Shown: positions 9,024-17,038 of the stretch, one piece after another | Numbering within the stretch: the stretch's first letter is position 1 | How the letters are laid out: every line of letters starts with the position of its first letter | Origin: Lachnospiraceae bacterium | GTDB lineage: Bacteria > Bacillota > Clostridia > Lachnospirales > Lachnospiraceae | Reading direction: 5' to 3' | Length of the DNA: 48,918 nucleotides | Assembly (NCBI GenBank): GCA_024690885.1 | Contig: JAILOI010000006.1 | Coordinates: 1 to 48,918 of the forward strand | Position numbers and translations under genes: made by a program | The notes under the pieces: model-generated | The model's input: only the letters and a program-made list of their open reading frames with translations | Told to the model about the DNA's origin: nothing | Database searches by the model: none

Positions 9024-9773
9024 ATGGAGAATATTCTTATAACAGGTGCCTCTAGAGGGATCGGAAGGGCGATCGCTCTTCGGCTCGCCGGGAGAAACTG
9101 TAATTTATTCATTAACTCGTCAGGTGTTTCACAGCAGCTGGAAGAAACGGAAATACTTGCGTCAGAGATAAAAAGGAATGCTTCCGTATCAGGTAATGTT
9201 TTCAGGTTTAAGGCGGATGTGTCCGATCCGTCAGCGGTACGGGAAATGTTTGGTTATATTTCCGGTAAGACCGCGGGAGGCAATATCGATATACTGGTCA
9301 ATAACGCCGGGATATCACATATAGGCCTTGTACAGGATGTTACTGACGATATCTGGGATCGTATGATCGGTGTCAATCTTTCCTCAGTACATTATTGCTG
9401 CAGGGCAGCCGTTCCGCATATGATCGCTCATGGCAGGGGACGGATCATAAACATATCCTCTGTGTGGGGATGCTGCGGAGCCTCATGTGAGGTTGCGTAT
9501 TCAGCTTCCAAGGGCGGAGTAAACGCTTATACAAAAGCGCTGGCCAAGGAACTGGCTCCATCGGGGATCGCAGTCAACGCGATCGCCTGCGGGTGCATAG
9601 ACACAGGTATGAATGACCATCTGAATGCCGCTGAGAAGGAAGAACTCTGCGCTTCAATACCGGCCGGACGTTTTTCGTCGGCAGATGAGGTTGCGGAACT
9701 CGTAGACGCGATGTGTGATCAAAGCTTATATCTGACCGGTCAGATCATCGGGTTTGACGGGGGATGGATCTGA
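9024..9773 (+). CDS. SDR-family oxidoreductase, FabG-like
   Basis: Short-chain dehydrogenase/reductase, NAD(P)-dependent. The cofactor motif is TGASRGIGRAIALRLA at the N-terminus, followed by NNAGI, a Ser in INISS, and the catalytic YSASKGG (YxxxK). The end FDGGWI is typical of FabG-like members. 249 residues is standard. It stands apart from fab genes, so it may be an accessory reductase rather than the main 3-oxoacyl-ACP reductase; the substrate cannot be read from sequence. Two neighbouring Cys (GCCGAS) precede the active site. It ends just before the next gene. Confidence 0.88.
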   Translation: MENILITGASRGIGRAIALRLAGRNCNLFINSSGVSQQLEETEILASEIKRNASVSGNVFRFKADVSDPSAVREMFGYISGKTAGGNIDILVNNAGISHIGLVQDVTDDIWDRMIGVNLSSVHYCCRAAVPHMIAHGRGRIINISSVWGCCGASCEVAYSASKGGVNAYTKALAKELAPSGIAVNAIACGCIDTGMNDHLNAAEKEELCASIPAGRFSSADEVAELVDAMCDQSLYLTGQIIGFDGGWI

Positions 9774-9790
9774 CGAAAGACGGTGAAAAA

Positions 9791-10399
9791 ATGCGTAAGA
9801 TCGTGCTCCTGGTTATAACGCTCCTTCTGCTCACACTGGCGGTATTTGCAGGTTTTTCCCTGATAAATACTCAAAGGGGAGAAAGAAAACCCATGCCTGT
9901 TATCACAAAAGTCCCGGAGCCAAAGTTAAATCCGGCAGGGTTTTCGCAGATCATATATGAAATCGACACGGATAGCGGGCGGATAGCAAATATACTTGCA
10001 GGGATAATATCACAGGATAAGTCCTGTTTTGATCTGATCGGGATCGACACGGATATCAGCTACACCATGAGCGGGGAGTTGTACTCGGAACTTACTCCGG
10101 CCAATGTCACCCTGCCTCAGACAGTGCGGATGTACAATCTGTATGAATATTACGGCAGTGACAAAGCTTATGATGCCGGAAGACAGATAATCGGCGAAAT
10201 GCTTGGAATAAGGTTCGAATCCAGCGCGGTATTCGAAGCCGGCGGATTTGACGAAGATCTGTATCTTAAAGCCAGACAATGTGAAAATGCCGAAGTGCGC
10301 TATCATGAGCTCCCGGTGATACGGCACAATGAGAACACGCTGCCTGATGCCGATGCGATAGGAAACATGATCTTTGAAATAATCCGGAGCGATTATTAA
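9791..10399 (+). CDS. Small membrane-anchored protein, faintly LytR/CpsA/Psr-like
   Basis: 202-residue protein with an N-terminal hydrophobic segment (VLLVITLLLLTLAVFAGF) and an extracytoplasmic part. The stretch TVRMYNLYEYYGSDKAYDAG and the following IIGEMLGI recall the segment of LytR-CpsA-Psr phosphotransferases that precedes the catalytic region. The rest of that domain, including the usual Arg-rich catalytic residues, is absent, so it may be a cut-down relative or a chance likeness. An ATG at 9764 overlaps the SDR gene; the ATG at 9791 is chosen because it puts the hydrophobic segment at the N-terminus. Close spacing suggests co-transcription with the SDR gene. Confidence 0.65.
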   Translation: MRKIVLLVITLLLLTLAVFAGFSLINTQRGERKPMPVITKVPEPKLNPAGFSQIIYEIDTDSGRIANILAGIISQDKSCFDLIGIDTDISYTMSGELYSELTPANVTLPQTVRMYNLYEYYGSDKAYDAGRQIIGEMLGIRFESSAVFEAGGFDEDLYLKARQCENAEVRYHELPVIRHNENTLPDADAIGNMIFEIIRSDY

Positions 10400-10405
10400 G
10401 CATAA

Positions 10406-10569
10406 CTAGTACATCGATTCTTAAATAACTGGACCGAATGCTTGACGGCTTTAGCGATAGCACACGCCTGAAAGTCTCGCCGTAGCCCGCTACGTCTGCG
10501 TTTTCAGACATGTACTCTCGGGCAAGCATTCGGCACATTAGTCCAGTTATTTCGCGATCGATGTACTAG
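10406..10569. repeat. 164-nt imperfect palindrome, MITE-like or structured RNA
   Basis: Almost the whole gap between two + strand genes is an interrupted inverted repeat. The outer arms CTAGTACATCGAT (10406-10418) and ATCGATGTACTAG (10557-10569) are exact complements. Next come AAATAACTGGAC (10423-10434) with GTCCAGTTATTT (10541-10552), and CGAATGCTT (10435-10443) with AAGCATTCG (10524-10532). The centre pairs CTGAAA with TTTCAG and CGTAGC (10481-10486) with GCTACG (10489-10494). No ORF or T-tract lies in it. It could be a miniature inverted-repeat element or encode one long hairpin RNA. Only one copy is in this window. Confidence 0.8.
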
Positions 10570-10607
10570 GAAATCATTTAATATCCCAAACGGAAGGTTT
10601 TTAAAAC

Positions 10608-11111
10608 ATGGTCAAGAAAGAAAACTCCACTAACACAAAAAAGACTGAGATCCTGATAAAAACCGCTTTGACGCTGGGGCTGATCTTGGCCTTGCTCATA
10701 GCGTTCAAAGCCGGGATGTCGTTTGGCGCCGGAGCCGGTGAGCCAGGAACACAGGCCGATCCTATAGTTACCTTGAGTTATCTTGAGTCAAGACTGGCAA
10801 ACATGGATAATACAGGAGAAGGCGGATACACGTCTCAAACCGGCTCAGGCAAAAACGGGGGCATGACTAAAATTACGCTGAGCAAAGGAGATGTGCTGAA
10901 CCTTGATCAGGGTACTCTGCTGGTGATATATTCCGGAAGCGGCATTGTTGCCGGAAGTTCAGGCCTTGTAAATATCAGCTCCGGAGAATTGTTTAAAGAC
11001 GGAATGACGGCTGTTCTCTACTCGTTATATATGGGGCTTGCAGGTGACAGCGCGGTTCTGGCGAAGGGGGAAATGACCGTATACATTTCCGGCGGATATT
11101 CACTGGATTAA
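10608..11111 (+). CDS. Anchored extracytoplasmic protein of unknown function
   Basis: 167 residues: a basic N-terminus, one hydrophobic segment at about 17-35, then a Gly-rich linker. The short C-terminal domain starts at ITLSKGDVLNLDQGTLLVIY and ends in VYISGGYSLD. The pattern of an anchor, EPGTQADP..LSYLESRL and a small beta-rich domain ending in GGY recalls unnamed small proteins of other clostridia, but I know no function for them. The start is ATG at 10608 behind GGAAGG. It lies just after the palindrome. Confidence 0.75.
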   Translation: MVKKENSTNTKKTEILIKTALTLGLILALLIAFKAGMSFGAGAGEPGTQADPIVTLSYLESRLANMDNTGEGGYTSQTGSGKNGGMTKITLSKGDVLNLDQGTLLVIYSGSGIVAGSSGLVNISSGELFKDGMTAVLYSLYMGLAGDSAVLAKGEMTVYISGGYSLD

Positions 11112-11212
11112 GCGTTTGTTCAGGTTATGCAATTTTCACAAAAAATAAAATTAGATTTTAGTAGTTCTAGATATGGTATTTTATTGGCAAGTTGTGTATG
11201 ATTATCTTGATG

Positions 11213-11245
11213 TGGCAGGGTGGAAAACCACTAATAATACTGCCA
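11213..11245 (+). promoter_or_regulatory. Small hairpin in the msmK leader
   Basis: TGGCA (11213-11217) can pair with TGCCA (11241-11245), enclosing a GTGG-AAAA-CCAC stem at 11220-11231. It ends 23 bases before the msmK start. It may be an operator-like dyad or a leader RNA fold. No confident -35/-10 pair was found in 11112-11268. Confidence 0.3.
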
Positions 11246-11268
11246 AAAGAAATTTAAGGAGATGTAAA

Positions 11269-12381
11269 ATGGCAAGTTTATCGTTAAAGAACATTCAGAA
11301 GGTTTATCCTAACGGTTTTGTGGCTGTTAAGGACTTTAACCTTGAGATCGAAGACAAGGAATTCATCATATTCGTAGGTCCTTCAGGCTGTGGCAAGTCC
11401 ACTACGCTTCGTATGATCGCCGGACTTGAGGAGATCACCCAGGGTGAGCTCTGGATCGGTGACAAGCTCATGAATGACGTTGAGCCCAAGGATCGTGATA
11501 TCGCGATGGTATTCCAGAACTACGCGCTGTATCCTCATATGTCTGTTTATGACAATATGGCATTTGGTCTTAAGCTGCGCAAGACTCCCAAGGCAGAGAT
11601 AGATAAGCTGGTTCACGAGGCTGCCAAGATTCTTGATATAGAGCACCTGCTTGACCGTAAACCCAAGGCTTTGTCCGGTGGACAGAGACAGCGTGTTGCT
11701 ATGGGTCGTGCAATCGTTCGTAACCCTAAGGTATTCCTCATGGATGAGCCGCTTTCCAACTTGGATGCAAAGCTTCGTGTTCAGATGAGAATTGAGATCT
11801 CCAAGTTACATGATAGACTTGGTGCAACCATCATCTACGTTACCCATGATCAGACTGAGGCTATGACCCTTGGTACCAGAATCGTAGTTATGAAGGACGG
11901 TGTTGTTCAGCAGATCGACTCTCCTCAGAACTTATATTCCAAGCCATGCAACCAGTTCGTAGCTGGATTTATCGGATCTCCTCAGATGAACTTCATCGAT
12001 GCTAAGATCAAGGTAAACGGAACTGCTGTTACCGCTACCATCGGCGACAAGGAAATCACTGTTCCTGCTTCTAAGACCAAGGCATTAATCGATGGTGGTT
12101 ATGATGGAAAGACCGTAGTACTTGGTATTCGTCCGGAAGACATCCATGACTCCCAGATGTTCATCGATGCTTCTCCAAACAGCGTAATCGAGTCTACCAT
12201 CCGTGTATACGAGTTGCTTGGTGCTGAAGTATTCTTGTACTTCGATTATGCAGGCGCTCAGATCACTGCACGTGTTGATCCTCGTACAACCGCTAAGACC
12301 GGTGATACCATCAGCTTCGCACTTGATATGGAGAAGTCTCACTTCTTCGACAAGGAGACCGGAGTTACCATTACCAACTAG
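11269..12381 (+). CDS. msmK: Sugar ABC transporter ATP-binding protein, MsmK/UgpC type
   Basis: 370-residue ATPase that powers CUT1 carbohydrate importers; in Gram-positives one such ATPase often serves several permease pairs. Walker A GPSGCGKST (37-45), signature LSGGQ (135-139), Walker B VFLMDE (155-160), H-loop THDQTEAM, then a C-terminal OB-type regulatory domain. The start is ATG behind AAGGAG, not the upstream in-frame ATG at 11173. No permease is adjacent; the nearest set (17-20 kb) lacks an ATPase and is a natural partner. Three ATA isoleucines fall in the first ~125 codons and none after, so the compositional change seen across the window may lie inside this gene. Confidence 0.95.
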   Translation: MASLSLKNIQKVYPNGFVAVKDFNLEIEDKEFIIFVGPSGCGKSTTLRMIAGLEEITQGELWIGDKLMNDVEPKDRDIAMVFQNYALYPHMSVYDNMAFGLKLRKTPKAEIDKLVHEAAKILDIEHLLDRKPKALSGGQRQRVAMGRAIVRNPKVFLMDEPLSNLDAKLRVQMRIEISKLHDRLGATIIYVTHDQTEAMTLGTRIVVMKDGVVQQIDSPQNLYSKPCNQFVAGFIGSPQMNFIDAKIKVNGTAVTATIGDKEITVPASKTKALIDGGYDGKTVVLGIRPEDIHDSQMFIDASPNSVIESTIRVYELLGAEVFLYFDYAGAQITARVDPRTTAKTGDTISFALDMEKSHFFDKETGVTITN

Positions 12382-12396
12382 TCTTAAGACCTTGCA

Positions 12397-12425
12397 TTGA
12401 CGCTTCTTTCGGAATTGTTTAAGAT
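12397..12425 (+). promoter_or_regulatory. Promoter for the CdaR/PucR-like regulator
   Basis: -35 TTGACG (12397-12402) and -10 TAAGAT (12420-12425) with 17-base spacing, 34 bases upstream of the chosen ATG. It follows msmK directly, and no terminator is evident between the two genes. Confidence 0.6.
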
Positions 12426-12458
12426 AGAACTAACCAATGAATTATGGGGGTTTTACTT

Positions 12459-13355
12459 ATGAATTACGAACAGAAGCGAGATGCACTGTTAAAAAAATTA
12501 TACAAAGAAACCGGGATTACTTTTGAAATCACAGAGAATACCAATGACGAGGTTCAGACGATTGAGAAATTGGAACAGCTTCTTCATCACCTTCCCTCCG
12601 ATGACAATCGTAATTTCTTCTTTCAACAATTCCTCCTTGGGCAATTGCCTAAGGAGGAAATTGTTCCTGGATTACACCGGTTTCATGTCGAGAAAGGCAC
12701 CCCGGTGGTGCTTTTTTTGATTGCCTTCCGCCAGCCCTATTCCAGAGAGACCCTCTCCATTCTTAGCAGTATGTCTTCTCCGGGAGCGGACCACTTCGTA
12801 AAGATGGACGATACGCATGTGGCCTGGCTTCGGGAATTAAAAACCGCTGCTACAGAAGAGGAATTATACGAGACCGTTGCTTCCACCACCGATATGCTCG
12901 GTACCGAAGCCATGATTTCCGCTCGTATCGCCTACGATCGCTGTGTCTCTGATCCTCTGCTGCTGCCGGAATTATACCAGAACGCCTATCTAGCTCTAGA
13001 AATCGGTTCCCTGTTCTTCGCATCGGAAACCGTTCTATCCTACCATCGGATGGGCATGGAGAAGTTGATCTTCCAGCTTCCGCATCATGCGTGCATCGAA
13101 TTCCTGCACGATCATTTTACGGACTTTGATTTCAAGGATTTGGACAGCGAGTCCCGCAATACCATCCAAGCCTTCTTAGACAACGGCCTCAGCATTGCGG
13201 AAACGGCTCGTGCCCTCTACGTGCATCGTAACACCTTGATTTATCGTATCGATAAATTTGAAAAGCAGACGGGTCTGGACATCCGCAAGTTTGAAGACGC
13301 CATGATCTGTAAGATTGGTCTGATGATTGCCGATGCCTTAATCGCCGGTAAATAA
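12459..13355 (+). CDS. PucR/CdaR-like helix-turn-helix regulator
   Basis: 298-residue putative transcription factor. The last ~70 residues are the PucR-type HTH (LDNGLSIAETARALYVHRNT, then LIYRIDKFEKQTGLDIR). The N-terminal ~230 residues are a divergent sensory region whose ligand cannot be inferred. The ATG at 12459 is preferred over 12444 because GGGGG at 12446-12450 sits at Shine-Dalgarno distance. As I recall, this gene type often follows msmK-like ATPase genes in Lachnospiraceae, which would fit a role in sugar uptake control. It ends at a hairpin shared with the convergent gene. Confidence 0.85.
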   Translation: MNYEQKRDALLKKLYKETGITFEITENTNDEVQTIEKLEQLLHHLPSDDNRNFFFQQFLLGQLPKEEIVPGLHRFHVEKGTPVVLFLIAFRQPYSRETLSILSSMSSPGADHFVKMDDTHVAWLRELKTAATEEELYETVASTTDMLGTEAMISARIAYDRCVSDPLLLPELYQNAYLALEIGSLFFASETVLSYHRMGMEKLIFQLPHHACIEFLHDHFTDFDFKDLDSESRNTIQAFLDNGLSIAETARALYVHRNTLIYRIDKFEKQTGLDIRKFEDAMICKIGLMIADALIAGK

Positions 13356-13357
13356 AG

Positions 13358-13396
13358 AAATCCTCGCTTCCTAATGAATAGAAAGCGAGGATTTTT
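13358..13396. terminator. Bidirectional terminator
   Basis: Perfect 11-bp stem AATCCTCGCTT (13359-13369) / AAGCGAGGATT (13383-13393), with a T-run after it on + and an A-rich flank (AAAGAAA) before it. It separates the converging regulator gene and the lacZ-distal membrane protein gene. Confidence 0.85.
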
Positions 13397-13911
13397 TATG
13401 CCTCTTTATGAACTTTGCTTGGCGCTTTCCGCCACAGATTGTCTAACACACGCTCATCCGGCTCGAATAAGAGCTTCTCTTCTGTGGTACTGCCCTGTGG
13501 CTTAAACACCAGGGTATAGTACCGATGAGTGGCGTCATGTGCGGTGCAATCGTAAGTCTTCAGGTTTCGTCCGCTATAGGCGCTAACCGGTTCACTTTTG
13601 CCCGGAGCAATCACCACAACACTCTCCATCGGAATGGTAAGTAAGTGCTTGCGCTTGCGCTGCCAGCGAATGATATCGATGTCCAACTCTCCATCGGTGA
13701 CGGAGTACTCATACTCGATATTCACCTGCAAATACATAAAATACAGCAGTGCCAGCAAGATTAAAAACATCACCAAAATCACCGGCTGCAAAAACAGGAT
13801 GCCATTCAGTCCTACAAACACCGTCAACGCAACCATAATGCCCAGGGTGACCTTGGTCATCGGGGGATTCCGACGCGCTACAATCTGCTCTACAAATAAA
13901 CTCTGTTCCAT
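13396..13911 (-). CDS. Small membrane protein with a cytoplasmic PH-like domain
   Basis: 171 residues. Two closely spaced hydrophobic helices (about 20-40 and 44-61) are followed by a mostly beta C-terminal domain (YEYSVTDGELDIDIIRWQRK and beyond), a plan shared with small YcxB/PH-like membrane proteins. Function unknown. It lies 21 bases downstream of lacZ and has its own site (GAGGG), so it is probably the last gene of the lactose operon, though nothing ties it to sugar metabolism. Confidence 0.7.
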   Translation of the reverse strand: MEQSLFVEQIVARRNPPMTKVTLGIMVALTVFVGLNGILFLQPVILVMFLILLALLYFMYLQVNIEYEYSVTDGELDIDIIRWQRKRKHLLTIPMESVVVIAPGKSEPVSAYSGRNLKTYDCTAHDATHRYYTLVFKPQGSTTEEKLLFEPDERVLDNLWRKAPSKVHKEA

Positions 13912-13932
13912 AATTTCCCTCGCTTTACATAT

Positions 13933-16900
13933 CTAGATTGGTCGGAAGGAAAAAGAAACCTCCAGCGGCTTGCTGTTGTCGATGCAATACTCCGGATGGG
14001 TCTTCGCACCCCAGGTATCGTCACCACCTACACCCATCTGGGCCAGGCCGACACGTACATAGGTATGCTGCACCGGCGGCAAGTGGTTCGGATGTGTGGC
14101 GCAATCCATCTCATGCGGGGAGTACGGCAATACAGACAGGCTTAAGTTCTCGCCTTCGATACGATAACCACGACCACGGTGATCCGTAATCTCTGCATAT
14201 CGTACGTCCGTCTTGTTGCCACATTCCTGCGGTACCAAGTACTTAGCCATATTCTCTGCCACGCTGCGACGGTATACACCCATCTTGGCGTGATTGCGAT
14301 CCATATAAGTTTCCTCCGGTCCACGACCATACCACATCATCTTATCATAATCTGCATCGAATGTCATGAGTACGGACAATTCCGGAAGCTCGCCCACATC
14401 GGCGCTGGCGTCTAAGTGTAGGGTGATATCAATCACGCCATCTCCGTGCACCACATAAGTAAGAAGCGCATCCTTGGCCGGTGTGGTTGGCAGATGGTAG
14501 GTATAGGTGATTTCCACCGTATCCTTGCCTTCTTTGACCTCATAAGAGGTTGCTTTTCTGCCATCCGCATACTTCGGCGTTGCATACATGCTTGCCAGCT
14601 TCCATGCACCTGCTCGGAAGGGAAGCAGGTTTGCAATATCATTCTCCGTCATTGGTCGCCAGAAATTTGGCCGTGGCGGTGTCTGAATCATCTCTCGCCC
14701 GCCGTATACGTAGGAGATCAGTCCACCCTGAAGATTGGAAAACAACAGCTCGAAATCTTCTCCACGTACGCCGGTATTACACCAGCCCTGGGTGACGGTC
14801 ATTGGCTTCGGCGCATGTACAGCCTTGGCACGTTGACCGATGACGGTCTGTCCATAGGCCACCTCGTGTCCGGCCTTGGCCCAGAGGGTATCCTCTGCCA
14901 ACTGGAAGGAGACCGTCAGTACATATTCCCCTTCATCCTCCGGCAGGGTAATCGGTAGTGGCATGGTGTTCTCGGACTGTGGGTCCGCTTCCATGCGTCC
15001 ACTCTGTCGATCCACTTCGACTCCATCCTTCTCCAAGGTAATCACACACTGATATTCCTTGGTTTCGGTAAACAGGTGATCATTCTTAATCACCACCGCA
15101 TCTCCATCAAAGCCGATGCGGATATTCTGATAGTTGTACTTCACTTCCTGCATCTTCGGGGACGGATCACGATCCTTGCCATAGACAATACCGTTACCAC
15201 TGAAGCTTCCGTCATTGGGGCGGTCCCCAAAGTCACTGCCATAGCCCTGGAATTCCACACCATAGCGGTCCTTTAACGTCATGGACTGGTCAATATAATC
15301 CCAGATGAATCCGCCCTGGAACAGCGGCTCCTCATGGGTTAAATCCGTGTACTTATGCATCGCGCCACAGGAATTTCCCATGGCATGGGTATATTCACAG
15401 TTGATGTATGGCTTATCCCGGTGGGTTTTTAAGAACTCCCGGATTTCATCTGCCGGGGTATACATGGTACTGTACATATCCGTGGTATCCGGATATCTGG
15501 GGTCCCAATGTACGCCTTCGTAATGAACCAGTCGGGTGTTGTCCCAATCATGGAAGGCATCATGCATCTTCTGCAAATCGCTACCACCAAAGGACTCATT
15601 GCCACAGGACCATATCAGGATAGAGGCGTGGTTTTTGTCACGCTCAAACATGGACTTTGCACGATCTAAAATCAGTTCTAAGTACTCCGGCCGATCCCCC
15701 GGCACGGAATAAGAGATGTCGTTATAACCCCGTCCGATACTATCCCAAACACCGTGGGTTTCTAAGTTGGTTTCATCAATCACATAGATTCCATAGCGAT
15801 CACACAGGCGATACAGCATGGTGCGGTTTGGATAGTGAGAGGTACGGATGGCGTTGATGTTATTTTGCTTCATGGTGATGATATCTTTTTCAATATCCTC
15901 ATCCCGGATGCAGCGTCCGTTGTTGGCGGAGAACTCATGTCGGTTCACGCCGTGGAAGATGATCCGCTTGCCGTTTAGGCACATTACATGATCGATCAAT
16001 TCAAAACGACGGAAGCCCACCTTCTCCGTGAGAATCTCCTGGAAGTTGCCCTTCTCATCGTATACTTCGATACGCAAATCATAGAGGTTTGGATGCTCTG
16101 CGCTCCACTTTCTTGGCATTGCCACCGGGAATCTGGCTTCGGTTTCTCCGCCCAGTTCTGCTTCTCCTACCACTACTTCGCCGGTTTCATCCCAGAGTAC
16201 CACCTTGGCCTTGCCTGCTGCCGTACTCACAAAATTCAGCACCAGCGTCGCATCCTCATAGGCATCGTCTAACAGGGTACGAATCCGCAAATCCCGCACA
16301 TGGGTACTTGGGGTGGTGTAGAGATACACATCCCGGAAGATTCCGGAGAATCGGAAGAAATCCTGGTCCTCACACCAGCTACCTGCGGTAAACCGGAAGA
16401 CCATCACGGAAATCTTGTTCTCTCCATCCCGTCGTACATATGGGGTGATGTCAAACTCGCTAGGAGTGAAGCTGTCCTCGCTGTAGCCCACGTATTGTCC
16501 GTTGACCCACAACGCAAATCCACTTTCCACACCCTGAAACGAGATGTACACCGGACCCTCAGCCATTATCTCAGGCAGGGTCACATACTTGGTGTAGCTT
16601 GCCACCGGATTGAAAATCCGAGGGATTTCTCCCGGCTCTACCGCCTCCTTGCCATCCCATGGATACTGGGTGTTCACATAGGCCGGCACGCCGTAACCTT
16701 CCATCTGAATATGACTTGGCACACGGATATCGTCCCACACCTTGCAATCATAGTCGGTCTCATAGAAATTCTGAATGGCCGAATCGTAGTTCTTGGCATA
16801 GGAGAACTTCCAGATGCCGTTTAACAGATAACGAAAATCCGATACGCCGGCTTCCTCTGCCGCGGTTGTATGATAGTAATCGTGATCGGAATGCGCACTG

Positions 16901-16959
16901 AATCGATTTTGCTGAAATATTTCCGGATTTTTTACAATCCCATAATCAAAAACTGTCAC
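13933..16959 (-). CDS. lacZ: Beta-galactosidase, GH2 (LacZ)
   Basis: Hydrolyses lactose and other beta-galactosides. 1008 residues, near E. coli LacZ (1023). Order: sugar-binding jelly roll, Ig-like domains around a TIM barrel, C-terminal Bgal small chain. The acid/base Glu455 is in LIWSCGNESFGGS and the nucleophile Glu522 in INCEYTHAMGNS; HGVNRHEF is the conserved substrate-site segment. The start is GTG at 16959 behind AGGGAGG; an ATG in frame at 17034 lacks a site and abuts the permease stop. No signal peptide, so intracellular: the ABC importer upstream must bring the disaccharide in intact. Confidence 0.96.
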   Translation of the reverse strand: MTVFDYGIVKNPEIFQQNRFSAHSDHDYYHTTAAEEAGVSDFRYLLNGIWKFSYAKNYDSAIQNFYETDYDCKVWDDIRVPSHIQMEGYGVPAYVNTQYPWDGKEAVEPGEIPRIFNPVASYTKYVTLPEIMAEGPVYISFQGVESGFALWVNGQYVGYSEDSFTPSEFDITPYVRRDGENKISVMVFRFTAGSWCEDQDFFRFSGIFRDVYLYTTPSTHVRDLRIRTLLDDAYEDATLVLNFVSTAAGKAKVVLWDETGEVVVGEAELGGETEARFPVAMPRKWSAEHPNLYDLRIEVYDEKGNFQEILTEKVGFRRFELIDHVMCLNGKRIIFHGVNRHEFSANNGRCIRDEDIEKDIITMKQNNINAIRTSHYPNRTMLYRLCDRYGIYVIDETNLETHGVWDSIGRGYNDISYSVPGDRPEYLELILDRAKSMFERDKNHASILIWSCGNESFGGSDLQKMHDAFHDWDNTRLVHYEGVHWDPRYPDTTDMYSTMYTPADEIREFLKTHRDKPYINCEYTHAMGNSCGAMHKYTDLTHEEPLFQGGFIWDYIDQSMTLKDRYGVEFQGYGSDFGDRPNDGSFSGNGIVYGKDRDPSPKMQEVKYNYQNIRIGFDGDAVVIKNDHLFTETKEYQCVITLEKDGVEVDRQSGRMEADPQSENTMPLPITLPEDEGEYVLTVSFQLAEDTLWAKAGHEVAYGQTVIGQRAKAVHAPKPMTVTQGWCNTGVRGEDFELLFSNLQGGLISYVYGGREMIQTPPRPNFWRPMTENDIANLLPFRAGAWKLASMYATPKYADGRKATSYEVKEGKDTVEITYTYHLPTTPAKDALLTYVVHGDGVIDITLHLDASADVGELPELSVLMTFDADYDKMMWYGRGPEETYMDRNHAKMGVYRRSVAENMAKYLVPQECGNKTDVRYAEITDHRGRGYRIEGENLSLSVLPYSPHEMDCATHPNHLPPVQHTYVRVGLAQMGVGGDDTWGAKTHPEYCIDNSKPLEVSFSFRPI

Positions 16960-16967
16960 GATTTTCC

Positions 16968-16986
16968 TCCCTTTTTTCGAAAAAGG
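16968..16986 (-). promoter_or_regulatory. Hairpin next to the lacZ ribosome binding site
   Basis: The dyad CCCTTTTTTCG/CGAAAAAGGG lies directly upstream of the AGGGAGG site of lacZ on -. It could form a stem touching the first bases of the site and tune translation, or stabilise the downstream message. It has no proper T-run at the right distance for a terminator. Confidence 0.35.
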
Positions 16987-17038
16987 GCAAACTACCCCTG
17001 TCATTTGGTATTTGCCCTCTAAAAGTCTACACATCCTG

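Noticed and set aside
11173..11268. 32-codon N-terminal extension of MsmK
   Set aside because: The extension lacks a ribosome site and family resemblance; the ATG at 11269 has AAGGAG and the normal MASLSL start.
13938..16901. Several + strand open frames opposite lacZ
   Set aside because: Shadows of a long, well-supported GH2 gene on -.
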